A DNA stretch of 35,564 nt from Streptomyces canus 299MFChir4.1 (GTDB taxonomy: Bacteria; Actinomycetota; Actinomycetes; Streptomycetales; Streptomycetaceae). Below, in pieces: positions 7,550-15,590 of the stretch (within the stretch, counting starts at the first letter, position 1; the number at the start of each line of letters is the position of its first letter). Under the pieces are notes generated by a model. It had not been told where the DNA came from, made no database searches, and saw nothing but the letters and a program-made list of their open reading frames with translations. The translations under genes and the position numbers were made by a program. The stretch lies in contig NZ_KB911637.1 of the NCBI RefSeq assembly GCF_000383615.1, forward strand, positions 1 to 35,564, in the 5' to 3' direction.

Positions 7550-7884
7550 TCGGCCCATCCACGTGCCTCCTCGACAGACGGGGTCAGCACCCTTTCACCG
7601 CGCCCACCCTCACCCATCGTCATCGACTCCCCTCATGCAAGAGCGCCGGGTCGTCTCCCACTCTCCCGCCCGGCGAGTTGCTTCGGCCGACTGTCCGCTG
7701 GCCATCTGCCTCGGCAGAGACGAGCGATGCTGTCGTGCGAGCTACCAAGAGGGCAGATGCAAGCAACGAGGTGGCTTCGATGACGCTGACACTCCGTCAA
7801 CGGTGGCAAAGTGATCGTCGACAGCAGATCCGTCGGTGGGAATTCGTGGCTGACGCGGGTCCTTACGCTCAGAGAGACGACCTC

Positions 7885-8691
7885 TCAAGCCTCGGCAACA
7901 ATCGCTGCAGCAGCATCCACGGCCGCCTGGGCGCCTTCACTCAACCGACGTGCGCTCTGTACAACCGGACCCGCCTTCAGCAGTTCCCGCACTACGGCCT
8001 TGATGTAGATGCCCAAGCTGACAAATTGCGTGGGCGTCTCACAGTGGGGGAGTACCGCCTCGACTTGGTCGAGCCAGAATTCAACGTCATCGTCGTCATC
8101 CAGCTCTGCGCGATGCTCCAGGAGTCGGCGCGCCACTGGTGCCAGAAGGTCATGGCGGCGAGCGGCTAGTTCCTCGGCTCGCCGGTCGGCGGCCGCCTTG
8201 CTGGCCACCTGCCGCTCCGCGAGCATCACCGCTTCGGGCGTCCTTCGCACCGGCAGGCTCGGATCCGCAGGGTTGACCAACGCGGCGGCTCGCAGCCGCA
8301 TCGCCTTGTTGTAGGCCGCACTGGACGCATTCACTGCCAGCGCTGGAGCCAACTCAGCCCATTCAACCCCGGCTGTCCGCGCATCCTCGATTGCTCTGGA
8401 TTGCCTCACATCTGCCTGCTCCCGCAGGTACTCCCACAGACGGACCCGTTCGATTGCAGAGTCTCGCCGCGCATCGATGTTCCTCAGTGCTCCGGCGTGC
8501 GTTTCCAGATACAGCAGGGCTCCGTACAACTCATCATCGGCTGGCATGCGATGGATGTCGCTGTCTTCTGCGCCTTCATGATGCTGCCGCAGGCGTCCGA
8601 CAGCGGCAACGGTATCGATGAAGCCAATACGGACAGGCGTCTTGACCAGGGGTTTTGTGGGCGCGGGGGAGCGTCGAGCTGGGCGAGGCAT
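7885..8691 (-). CDS. Helix-turn-helix-type protein of unknown role
   Basis: The 268-residue product starts at an ATG at 8691. It is Arg- and Ala-rich and mostly helical. The segment EDARTAGVEWAELAPALAVN (about residues 101-120) followed by SSAAYNKAMRLRAAAL reads as a helix-turn-helix of the kind seen in small actinobacterial plasmid regulators. A run of aspartates (ELDDDDDVEFW) lies near residue 200, and the C-terminus is an Ala-rich helix. No named family is recognised. It borders the partition-site region, and a 31-bp palindrome sits just upstream of its start, suggesting self-regulation. A structural or segregation-accessory role is equally possible. Confidence 0.7.
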   Translation of the reverse strand: MPRPARRSPAPTKPLVKTPVRIGFIDTVAAVGRLRQHHEGAEDSDIHRMPADDELYGALLYLETHAGALRNIDARRDSAIERVRLWEYLREQADVRQSRAIEDARTAGVEWAELAPALAVNASSAAYNKAMRLRAAALVNPADPSLPVRRTPEAVMLAERQVASKAAADRRAEELAARRHDLLAPVARRLLEHRAELDDDDDVEFWLDQVEAVLPHCETPTQFVSLGIYIKAVVRELLKAGPVVQSARRLSEGAQAAVDAAAAIVAEA

Positions 8692-8711
8692 ACATCGCAG
8701 TCTGCCTTATC

Positions 8712-8742
8712 GAGGTGGATTCACAGAATGTGAATCCACCTC
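8712..8742. promoter_or_regulatory. 31-bp palindrome upstream of the helix-turn-helix gene
   Basis: GAGGTGGATTCACA (8712-8725) and TGTGAATCCACCTC (8729-8742) are perfect inverted repeats around GAA. The palindrome lies 21-51 bp upstream of the ATG at 8691, where a promoter is expected. It may be the operator of that gene's own product. As it stands between divergent frames it could also serve the broken gene beginning at 8794. Confidence 0.65.
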
Positions 8743-8793
8743 AGCAGGAGCCTTTCAAGTCGCTGGCGGGGGTTCTTTGAAGGGTACGGACGT

Positions 8794-8970
8794 GTGCAGC
8801 CTCTAGCAGAGGTGACTGATCGTCAGTACTTCGCCTGCGTCGGTCATCGTCCCGGCATCCTCGCCGGCAAGACCTCGTTCCACCTGCTGACCGCGTTCCT
8901 GACCGGCTATGACCAGCGTGCTCTAACTGATCGTTTCAGAATGAGGTTCGCAAGCGGCGGAGGCATATGA
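8794..8970 (+). pseudogene. 5' fragment of a small conserved hypothetical gene, cut by an IS element
   Basis: A GTG at 8794, 9 nt after GAAGGG, opens a frame reading VQPLAEVTDRQYFACVGHRP and on to SFHLLTAFLTGYDQRAL. This resembles the start of a small Streptomyces hypothetical-protein family (visible as QYFxxVxxRPGxxxGKTSF and LTxFLxGYD). At about 8925 the sequence passes into the end of an IS5-family element and reaches a chance stop at 8968-8970. The rest of the gene is missing on the far side of the IS, so a rearrangement beyond simple insertion has occurred. Confidence 0.6.
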
Positions 8971-9807
8971 GGCCGCAGGCCAGCTCGAGCAGGCCCATGG
9001 GGAGATCAGCGCGTCGGCCGTCGCGGATGCGGGGTCGCTTGAACTGATGCAATCAGGCGAAGGCGCGCTCGACCACCCAACGCACCTCGCCCAGTCCTGA
9101 GCCGTGGGCGACACCGCGTCGGGCGATCAACGGCTTGACGCCGCACTTCCACAGGAGGCGGCGGTACTTGTCGAAGTCGTAGCCCCGATCGGCGTACAGG
9201 CGCCGCGGCTTGCGGCTGGGGCGTCCCCGCAGGCCCCGGATCGGTGGGACCGCGTCCAGCCGCGGCAGAAGCTGGGTGGCGTCATGCCGGTTGCCGCCGG
9301 TGAGCGTGATGGCGAGCGGGGTCCCGTGACGGTCGACGCTCACATGGTGTTTCGAGCCGGGGCACGCCCGGTCGACGGGCGAGGGGCCGACGTGATCCCC
9401 CCTTTGAGGGCCCGGACGTGCGAGCCGTCCACGGCGCAGTCGTCCAGGCCCAAGAGGTCGTTGCGGCACAACTCGCCGAACAGGGCAGCGTGCAGGCGAG
9501 GCCGTACACCGACCTCAGTCCAGTCCCGCAGTCGGCGCCAGGCCGTTACCCCCGACAAGCCCACCGTCTCCGCGGGGACATCACGCCAGGCGACACGGGT
9601 CCGCAGCACGTACAGGATGCCCGCGAGTGCCGCCCGGTCCGCAACACGCAACCGTCCGGGGGCAGCGGTGGCGTCGCTCGGGAGCAGACGGCAGCAGCGG
9701 AGCAACCCGCTCCCACAGGTCGTCAGGAACAAGATCAGATGGCAATTCGGACATCCTGCCGATCAAGGTAGCGCGAGACCACGACTCAACGCGTTGAAGG
9801 ATCAGTT
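8925..9807 (-). mobile_element. IS5-family insertion sequence, decayed
   Basis: Ends share AACTGATC: 8925-8932 on the left and its complement GATCAGTT at 9800-9807 on the right, with partial match continuing inward (CGTTTC against CCTTCA). The 883-bp span and internal transposase fit the IS5 family, in which the transposase is often split into two frames. No target-site duplication is obvious, and the genes on the two sides are unrelated. The right end supplies the last codons and stop of the TetR gene at 9802. A related solo end lies at 11920-11972. Confidence 0.75.
8936..9754 (-). pseudogene. IS5-family transposase, broken
   Basis: Starting at ATG 9754 (MSELPSDLVPDDLWERVAPL), the protein can be followed through three frames. 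A shift near 9645 leads into ADRAALAGILYVLRTRVAWR and the catalytic segment LDDCAVDGSHVRALKGG. A second shift occurs at a run of six G (minus strand; 9397-9402), a natural place for programmed -1 frameshifting in this family, and leads into DHVGPSPVDRACPGSKHHV and YADRGYDFDKYRRLL. The third conserved segment VERAFA is then followed by TGA where related proteins have Trp; the remaining codons run on to a stop at 8936. The early shift and the nonsense codon mean it is inactive as it stands. Confidence 0.8.
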
Positions 9808-10398
9808 GTCGCATTGTGCCGCCCGGTCCTGGCGCAGTCCGGTGAGCAACAGCGTGATCATGCGCCGGGTGTAGTCGATGTGCGAGGGGCCGGGCGTGCA
9901 CAGGTGTGCAACCGCCCGGAGGAGATCCATCGCGCTCACCCCATCCCCCGCCACACCGGCGGCTCGCGCAGTCTGCAGCAACTCATCGAGTGCCGGCTCC
10001 AGCCGTTCCAGCAGTTGTGCGCCGAGTCCGGCAAAGGTCGCCTCGCCGGAATGCAGCGCCGCTGCGAGACCGTGTTTGGTGAGGACGAACGCGCAGTAAC
10101 GGTCAAGCCACAGGGTGAGGGCGCCCATCGGCGGGTACGCGGCGGCGAGCTCCTGGGCAGTTGCGACGCACTCGTCGACGTCGTGCTGCAGCACCGCGAG
10201 TACGAGATCGGTGCGCTTGGGGAAGTGGCGATACAGGGTCGCGACGCCAACTCCCGCCTCCGTGGCTATGTCCTTGACGTGCGCGTCGATGCCGTCGCGG
10301 GCGAACACGGTGCGGGCGCCCTCGATGAGCGCCTCGACGTTCCGGCGGGCGTCCGCACGAAGGGGCGCCTGCGGCACCTCGCCCTTCTCGCTGTTCAT
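9802..10398 (-). CDS. TetR-family repressor of the hydrolase operon
   Basis: The ATG at 10398 follows GAAGGGGG at good distance and gives 198 residues; an upstream in-frame start would pass through the operators and is unlikely. Residues about 20-66 form the DNA-binding domain (VEALIEGARTVFARDGIDAH, then VGVATLYRHFPKRTDLV). The rest is the helical ligand-binding domain. The gene is divergent from the alpha/beta hydrolase at 10492, and two matching palindromes lie between them. The stop codon and last residues come from the end of the adjacent IS, so the original C-terminus may have been slightly different. Confidence 0.9.
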   Translation of the reverse strand: MNSEKGEVPQAPLRADARRNVEALIEGARTVFARDGIDAHVKDIATEAGVGVATLYRHFPKRTDLVLAVLQHDVDECVATAQELAAAYPPMGALTLWLDRYCAFVLTKHGLAAALHSGEATFAGLGAQLLERLEPALDELLQTARAAGVAGDGVSAMDLLRAVAHLCTPGPSHIDYTRRMITLLLTGLRQDRAAQCDN

Positions 10399-10414
10399 GG
10401 GCACCCCCTTCGCT

Positions 10415-10467
10415 AATCGGAACCTGATTCCGTATAGTAGCGGAGACATCAATCGGAATCCGATTCC
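10415..10467. promoter_or_regulatory. Two TetR-type operators between divergent genes
   Basis: AATCGGAACCTGATTCCG at 10415-10432 and AATCGGAATCCGATTCC at 10451-10467 are copies of one palindrome with core GGAATC-C-GATTCC; the second is perfect. TATAGT at 10433-10438 between them is a possible -10 element. The arrangement implies joint repression of the TetR gene and the hydrolase operon. Confidence 0.75.
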
Positions 10468-10491
10468 ATTTAGTCGAGGACGGGACAGCAG

Positions 10492-11487
10492 ATGACTGAC
10501 GACACCACCACGCACGACGACCTCTGGGACAGCGCCGACGCGCTCCTCGGCGGGGCAGGCACGATCCCGGTTGCCAGCTCGACGCCCTTCCTGTCGGTGA
10601 GCCCGGTCGTGCTCCCGGCGCCCGATCGCCCTGCCCCGCTACGGGTGCGCATCTCCGCACCCGCCTCGGGAGAACGTCTGCCGGTCGTGCTGCTCTCCCA
10701 CGGCGGAGGGTCCACGAACTACATCTCCTCCAACCGCGGACTTGCTCCGCTGTCGGACTTCTGGGCGGCCCACGGATTCGTGGTCGTGCAGCCCACCCAC
10801 CTCAGCTCGAGGTCCCTGGGACTGCCGCGGATCGCGCCCGACGCCCGCGCGTACTGGGAGTCGCGCGTGCTGGACCTCAAGGCCGTCCTGGACTACTTCG
10901 ACCTCATCGAGGCCGCCGTACCGGGGCTGGCCGGGCGCGTCGACACCGGCAGGGTCGCGGTCGCCGGGCACTCGATGGGCGGCCAGACGGCGAGCATGCT
11001 CCTCGGCGCACACGTGGTGGAGGACGGCGAGACCGTCCGCGCATTCGACGACCGGGTCAAGGCGGGCGTCCTCCTCGCATCGACAGGAGCCGGGGGCGAT
11101 CACCTCACGGACCTGGCAAAGCAGTACACCGCACTACGGACGGCCGGGTTCGAAGAGATGACGACACCCACGCTCGTCATTGTCGGCGACCGGGACGACT
11201 CGCCCGAACTCACCGACCGCGGACCGTCCTACCACGCCGACGCCTACCACCAGGCACCCGGACCGAAGGCACTGCTCACCCTGCGCGGGGGCGAGCACAT
11301 GCTTGGCGGTGTCACCGGCTATGACACCGTCGAGACCACCGACGAGGACCCGGAACGCGTAGCCGTGATCCAGCGGATGAGCTGGGCGTTCCTGCACGAC
11401 GCCCTCACTTCCGACTCCACGGCGTGGCCGGCGGCGACGGCCGCGTTCGCCCGCCTCTACCCGATCGGCCGACTGGAGAGCAAGTGA
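10492..11487 (+). CDS. Alpha/beta hydrolase (dienelactone hydrolase/PAF-acetylhydrolase-like fold)
   Basis: The 331-residue protein has the alpha/beta-hydrolase signature. LPVVLLSHGGGSTNYISSN (about 62-80) supplies the oxyanion-hole region, and VAVAGHSMGGQTASMLLG carries the nucleophile elbow GHSMGG with Ser161. TPTLVIVGDRDDSPEL is the segment that usually holds the catalytic acid, and LRGGEHMLGG the histidine. No signal peptide is seen, so it is cytoplasmic. It probably cleaves a small ester, lactone or similar bond; the substrate cannot be read. It overlaps the SnoaL-like gene by 4 bp and is under the divergent TetR repressor. Confidence 0.88.
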   Translation: MTDDTTTHDDLWDSADALLGGAGTIPVASSTPFLSVSPVVLPAPDRPAPLRVRISAPASGERLPVVLLSHGGGSTNYISSNRGLAPLSDFWAAHGFVVVQPTHLSSRSLGLPRIAPDARAYWESRVLDLKAVLDYFDLIEAAVPGLAGRVDTGRVAVAGHSMGGQTASMLLGAHVVEDGETVRAFDDRVKAGVLLASTGAGGDHLTDLAKQYTALRTAGFEEMTTPTLVIVGDRDDSPELTDRGPSYHADAYHQAPGPKALLTLRGGEHMLGGVTGYDTVETTDEDPERVAVIQRMSWAFLHDALTSDSTAWPAATAAFARLYPIGRLESK

Positions 11488-11861
11488 GCACCACACCCAT
11501 TCCGGACTGGTTCACCAAAGCGCTGGAAGCACTGCGCTGCGGCGACAGTGCCGGCTTTCTCTCGATGTACGCGGACGACGCGATCCACGAGGTTCCGCTC
11601 GCACCGGCGGGACGCCCGCCCGAATTGGTCGGGAGAGCAGCGATTGCCGAGTACGCGGCCTTGCTGCCCACGGTCGCCCGGTTCACCGCCTTCGAAGATC
11701 TTCGCGCGCACGTGAGTGACGACGTACTGATCGTCGAGTTCACCGGGACCGGCACCCGCGTCGGAAGCGACGAACCTCTCAGACTCGCCTACGTGTGGTT
11801 CATCACCCACGACTGCGGCCGAGTCTCGCGAATCCGCGACTACACGATGTCCCGCCCATAG
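11484..11861 (+). CDS. SnoaL/NTF2-like small protein
   Basis: The GTG at 11484 overlaps the hydrolase stop (GTGA), giving 125 residues. The opening PDWFTKALEALRCGDSAGFL, then MYADDAIHEVPLAP and GRAAIAEYAALLP, is the usual cone-fold pattern of SnoaL-like polyketide cyclase/NTF2 relatives, a family used as isomerases, cyclases or ligand-binding proteins. A reading starting 20 codons earlier is possible but lies inside the hydrolase gene, whereas the GTG gives translational coupling. It likely acts with the hydrolase on the same small molecule. Confidence 0.85.
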   Translation: MSTTPIPDWFTKALEALRCGDSAGFLSMYADDAIHEVPLAPAGRPPELVGRAAIAEYAALLPTVARFTAFEDLRAHVSDDVLIVEFTGTGTRVGSDEPLRLAYVWFITHDCGRVSRIRDYTMSRP

Positions 11862-11919
11862 ATAGGAACGGTCCCCGCCCTCTGCAGCGTCCGTTCAGCA
11901 GCCAACGCCGAGCGGCCGC

Positions 11920-11972
11920 CTGGCCTGCAGCCTCATATGCCTTTGCCGCCTGCGAACATCAGTCCCAAACGA
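11920..11972 (+). mobile_element. Solo end of an IS5-family element
   Basis: Read on the minus strand, this matches the transposase-end side of the IS at 8925-9807 over about 50 bp. Both contain GGCATATGAGGC, then GCAGGCCAG, and both begin with CGTTT. Many single-base differences show that it is an old, separate insertion of a related element, in the opposite orientation to the copy at 8925. Confidence 0.65.
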
Positions 11973-12079
11973 CCTTCTAAGGCATGGGGCCGCGGGCTCA
12001 CCGGGTGGCCCGACTGGGTCGTCGCCCGTCGCGGAAGCGACTGCAGCCACGCCTGGCCCGGGCAGGTCTCCACATCGCC

Positions 12080-12210
12080 TTCCCGAACGGCTGGGACGAC
12101 GCCTGGGGCCTCTCCCTGGGGACGAACAGCCCGTCATAAAGGTGCTGTTCGAGCTCCTCGACGAGTTCGCTGCCGAACACGACACAGAGCGGAGCCAGCC
12201 CTTGGCGTAG
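12080..12210 (+). pseudogene. Possible C-terminal fragment of a decayed gene
   Basis: FPNGWDDAWGLSLG is readable in one frame and, after a shift near 12120, DEQPVIKVLFELLDEFAAEH to a TAG at 12208-12210 in another. The composition looks protein-like rather than random, and the shift is a single-base one, so this reads as a degraded gene end. No family is recognised. Confidence 0.3.
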
Positions 12211-12237
12211 TTCACCTTCACTGAGATGGGACCAAGC

Positions 12238-12304
12238 TCTGTCGCTGTCTGGCTGCCTCTGGTGATTACGCCGTAATCACCAGAGGCAGCCAGACAGCGA
12301 CAGA
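12238..12304. repeat. 67-bp perfect palindrome centred on a putative partition site (copy 6)
   Basis: The arms 12238-12270 and 12272-12304 are exact reverse complements (33 bp each) about a central C at 12271. The central 19 bp (12262-12280) is GTGATTACGCCGTAATCAC, the same site found near parAB. Outside it the arms read CAGAGGCAGCCAGACAGCGA on the right and its complement on the left. There is no U-tract and no gene ends nearby, so it is not an obvious terminator. The other five copies lack these long arms. Confidence 0.9.
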
Positions 12305-13189
12305 CAGACTGGACGGCTGTACCGGCTGAGGTTGATCAGGTGGGCTGCACACGCAGTCGGCGTACGCGAACATAGTGCGCGGGGCGCGGGGCTCATCAGC
12401 GTGCAGCGAGCAGTTTGACGAGCCGGACTGGTGAAGTCGAAACGGTACGTTCGATCCGCTGGTCGCCTGGTGACCGTCACGTCCCGGGCTGGCGTCGCTG
12501 ACGGAACCGTTACGGGCGGAAGTCCGCAAGCGTCTCGGCCTTCCCCACGGAAGATCTCCCAGGTCGAACAGTCAGGGCGCCGACGCAAGCTTGATGTCCC
12601 GGCGGGGGAGAGCTGTGTAGTGACCCATGCGCAACAGGCACGGCACTCTGTCGCGTTCACAACGGCATCGGCAGAGTCACCGTTTAGATGCTTCCGTCCG
12701 CGCCGAGGCGGGCCTCGCCCTCCGCGGTCTCGGAGTCAGCGGCTCGGGTGACCAAGCGGCCGATGATCTGCCCTCCGTGCAGCGTGCCTCGTATCGAACA
12801 GGACCTGGTTCAAGGCGGCGTACCCTCGCCCTCCACGACTCCACCCTGTAGTCCCACAGCCAGCAGCTCGGGTGCTTCCAGGAGCTTCGCCTCTACTGCG
12901 GAGGCACCATCCCAACATGCCCGTATGAGGCTCGGGACGAACTCGGACTGGCGCCCCGTCGTTGTTGCTGAAATCGACCCAGGTGCCACCAGGTGCCCGT
13001 CGAGGCTCCCCATGACGAAGCCCCACCCTGTACCACTACGTCAGTCTTCCTGTGGATGCGACACGAGAGGCCAATGCCTTTCATCGCAGAGCCACACAAC
13101 ACAGCCCTGCCGGGGGATCGGCGCACCCTGACGGCCGGGATCGAAAAGGTCCTGGAAAACCAGACCACCGTGATTGTCTCCGCCCCCCC
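12305..13189. other. Gene-free, decayed stretch
   Basis: No gene can be supported. Short open frames occur on both strands, the most protein-like being on the minus strand at about 12810-13013 (DGASAVEAKLLEAPELLAVG), but none has a good ribosome-binding site or a recognisable family. It lies between the 67-bp palindrome and IS110 remnants and is probably accumulated debris. Confidence 0.5.
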
Positions 13190-13462
13190 TCCCACACGGC
13201 AGCCGGGCCCAGACGGGGAGGGTGAACGGGACGTCCACCACGTTCTCGCCCTCCGCGGCCAGCTCCTGAGCAAGGCTGCGGCCCAGGCCCCGGGGCGCCT
13301 TCGACGGCAAAGCAGCGCTCGGGCCGCTTCTCGCACCAGCGCATGAGCGGCCGGACGATCCCGGCGTTGACGACGAAGCGTCGCTGGGCGAGTTGATGCC
13401 CGGCGGCGTCGACGGCGACGGCGGTGTGAGAGGACTTGTGGGGATCGTGCCGATGGTGATCA
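13190..13462 (-). pseudogene. N-terminal remnant of an IS110-family transposase
   Basis: On the minus strand, starting near 13462, VITIG is followed after a one-base loss by DPHKSSHTAVAVDAAGHQLA, then LMRWCEKRPERCFAVEGA, and after another shift by GLGRSLAQELAAEGENVVDV. This is the N-terminal RuvC-like DEDD domain of IS110 transposases, including the first catalytic Asp in DPHK. It ends near VDVPFTLPVWARL, where the rest of the protein is missing. At least two frameshifts and the truncation make it inactive. Confidence 0.75.
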
Positions 13463-13740
13463 CAGGCACCCTAACCAGGTCTCAACGGGATGGGGCGGGT
13501 GCGGTGGGCACTCTGACTTGAAGTCTCAGCGTCCATTGGTCACGCCTCTGTCGAGCCACACCGCGCGGGTGCCGGACAGCGGCGGCAAAGCCCGAAGTGG
13601 GCGACATGAGGTCACGCACGCCCCTACAGACCGGCACCCTGGACGCTACGGCTGCAGACCGTGTGTCTGGGTCCGATTCAACAAGTCAGAGGTCCGACTA
13701 CCGCCTGGCCTGGCGGGGCGCCTGGCCGCTTGCGGGGGAC

Positions 13741-13981
13741 ATCGACGACGTGGGCGTCTTCCTCGGCCTAAACGTCGGCAAGAGCGCCCATCACGAGCGC
13801 GGCCTCACCCTGGTCGGCAAGAAGGTCTTCGACAAGCAACTGCCCAACAGCAAGCCGAAGCTGCGGGCCATCTTCGGCAGACTGGCCGCGAAGTTCGGCA
13901 CCGTCCTGGTGATCGTGGACCAGCCCGCCACGATCGGAGCCTGCCCCTGACCGTCGCCTGCGTACCGACCGCATCGACCTA
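13741..13981 (+). pseudogene. N-terminal remnant of a second, different IS110-family transposase
   Basis: The frame reads DVGVFLGLNVGKSAHHERGL, then KVFDKQLPNSKPKLRAIFGR and KFGTVLVIVDQPATIGA, which is the start of an IS110-family transposase of another subgroup from the fragment at 13190. LGLNVGK holds Asn where the catalytic Asp (GLDVGK) is expected. A one-base deletion near 13946 gives an early TGA, and PLTVACV continues in the next frame before homology stops. It is a dead fragment. Confidence 0.75.
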
Positions 13982-13982
13982 A

Positions 13983-14757
13983 TCCCCGTGTGAGGGCGAG
14001 TAGGCCGGGCCAGGGGGATCCCTGGGCTGTTCGAATGGCAGAGCCGTCATCCCTCGCATCGAGCGGACATGCGGTGTCTCTAGTAGAGAGCGGCGGGCAG
14101 CCTTCACTACGCGACCTGGCACGTCGGTCTCGGCACGAGCACCCAGCAGACCTCTGCCAACTCTTCGAACACACCATAGAAGAGCTCAGGACCCAAATCC
14201 CGGACTACGAGACCGCCGAACGCCGCCTCCTGCATCACAGGGCGACAGAACTGTCCGCCGGTGCCTTGTCATCGAAGATAGCCGCAGCCTGCAGCCTGAG
14301 TCCGGCAGGGGATCAAGGCATTGCCAGATCCTGAGCGGGAGTTCGTGGCGGCCGTGGGCCTGGAGTACCACCTCGACTTCATGTCCCCCGAAGAGGTCCG
14401 GGCCTGGGAGAACGCCGTACGCCTCGCCACAAGAACTCTCGCCAGAACAGCCCTCCCAAACCTGCAGGGACCCCACCCACCGCCACGCCCACCACACACC
14501 GGCAGCCAACCCTCACTCGCACCAAAAAAAGCGACACGTTGGACAGAGCGCGGAACCGGCGGTCGGTCACCGGTTAAAACCGCAGCGGCGCCCTGGGCTG
14601 ACGGCATCCCACCCAGGCGCGGCCGAGTCTGCGGATCAAGGCTGACCGGCGGCGCGGCGAAGCTCAGAAGACTCGTTCGTGCAGCAGACCCGACCCACCG
14701 GGCCCGCAAGGGGGGCAGCAAGCTGGAGTGCATACATCCCGTGAGGCCATCGAGTCA
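13983..14757. other. Decayed coding-like stretch before the iteron region
   Basis: Two protein-like pieces occur on the + strand in different frames: HPADLCQLFEHTIEELRTQI with DYETAERRLLHHRATELSAG (about 14139-14260), and EREFVAAVGLEYHLDFMSPE with EVRAWENAVRLATRTLARTA (about 14330-14455). They could be parts of one broken gene, as the second follows the first by a frame change. I do not recognise the family and see no intact start or ribosome-binding site, so no gene is called. Confidence 0.35.
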
Positions 14758-15590
14758 GCGACTGAAGCGACCCGGGGTGAAAGGGGGCTTGAGGGACTGC
14801 CTTGACCAGTCGTGTCGGGCCCGCAGGCCAACCGCCTTCTTACAGGACCGCGAAGAAGACAACGCGGGGCAACAGGAACTGCGGCCGGCCGGGGGAGGGA
14901 AGCCTGGCGGGGCAGGCCGTCGGTCTTTCTGAGTCCGTTGCGAGCACGTGGAGATGGTCTTCGAAAAAAAACCCCAACACACCTACTAGTGGGCTTCTTT
15001 CGGTCGCTTCGGTCGCTGTCAGGAAAAAACGCCCCTGCCTGGGGGAGGGGCACGCCGGTCCTCTGCTGGCTGCGCAGTGTTTTGGAACCTCCATCGTTCA
15101 GTCGCTTCAGTCGCTTCGATCGCTGGCTGCCGGTGAGTAGCGACTGAACGGACAGCGACCCTTAAATTGCTGAGTCGCTGTCCATCTCGCGGGAAAAAAC
15201 CCCAGGTCAGGCCAGGTTGCGCACAGGGGGAGCGACTGAAGCGACTCGGGTTCTACATATAGGAGAAATCTTTGATGTGTGTGTAGGCGTCATAGACTCC
15301 ATCCTTCAGTCGCTTCAGTCGCTTTTGGATCAGCTAAGTAGCTTTGAGCTGCGGGTTTCCTCTGCAGACCGGCAGAGCGACCGAACACGCCCCAGTCGCT
15401 GTGCCACTACCTTAGTAGCTGCCAGAAGGACCGGTCGGTCTCATTTTCGACACGGAGTCATCGATGTTCCGCATGTACTGCACAGTCTCGCCGGTCTCAT
15501 TCGCTACTCTGTGTTCGTCGTTGAGTCGCTTCGGTCGCTGGGAGGGAACGAGCATGGCTTCTGATCTGCAGCTTTTTCACAGCGACTCAG
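14758..15590. repeat. Iteron cluster, probable replication origin
   Basis: Variants of (C/G)AGTCGCTT and its complement recur in both directions: 14758-14771, 15000-15020, 15099-15124 (a 9-bp tandem CAGTCGCTT CAGTCGCTT plus a variant), 15139-15159, 15172-15181, 15231-15250, 15305-15324 (tandem again), 15375-15386, 15393-15403, 15523-15542 and 15580-15590. A-tracts at 14964-14971, 15024-15029 and 15194-15199, and AT-rich patches at 15159-15170 and 15250-15270, fit a DNA-unwinding region. The cluster runs right up to and into the primase-polymerase gene, so it is also likely to control that promoter. Iterons next to replication genes are the standard layout of a plasmid origin. Confidence 0.8.
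15024..15051 (-). terminator. Intrinsic-terminator-like hairpin on the minus strand inside the iteron region
   Basis: Read on the minus strand, GCCCCT (15051-15046) and AGGGGC (15036-15031) form a stem with a 9-nt loop, followed by G and six T (15029-15024). That is the form of a rho-independent terminator for a transcript running against the replication operon. A short antisense RNA would be a natural source, but no minus-strand promoter could be fixed. Confidence 0.4.

Larger units (their letters stand above)
6219..7884. other. Gene-free stretch carrying four putative partition sites (candidate centromere)
   Basis: About 1.67 kb between the divergent side of parA and the end of the helix-turn-helix gene at 7885 has no convincing gene: all open frames are short and low in coding character. 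It holds four copies of the 19-bp palindrome in two pairs, 6304/6453 (149 bp apart) and 7370/7531 (161 bp apart). The pairing and the lack of genes make it the best candidate for the centromere of the parAB system. Confidence 0.55.

Noticed and set aside
12238..12304. The 67-bp palindrome as a protelomerase-type hairpin-telomere site
   Set aside because: Protelomerase targets are similar long palindromes, but no protelomerase gene is visible, Streptomyces linear replicons use protein-capped telomeres, and the centre matches the partition-site repeat.
12238..12304. The same palindrome as a transcription terminator
   Set aside because: No gene ends beside it, there is no T-tract on either side, and its core recurs elsewhere as a plain site.
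14758..15590. The repeats as a CRISPR array
   Set aside because: Units are only about 9 bp, irregularly spaced, in both orientations, without uniform spacers or cas genes.
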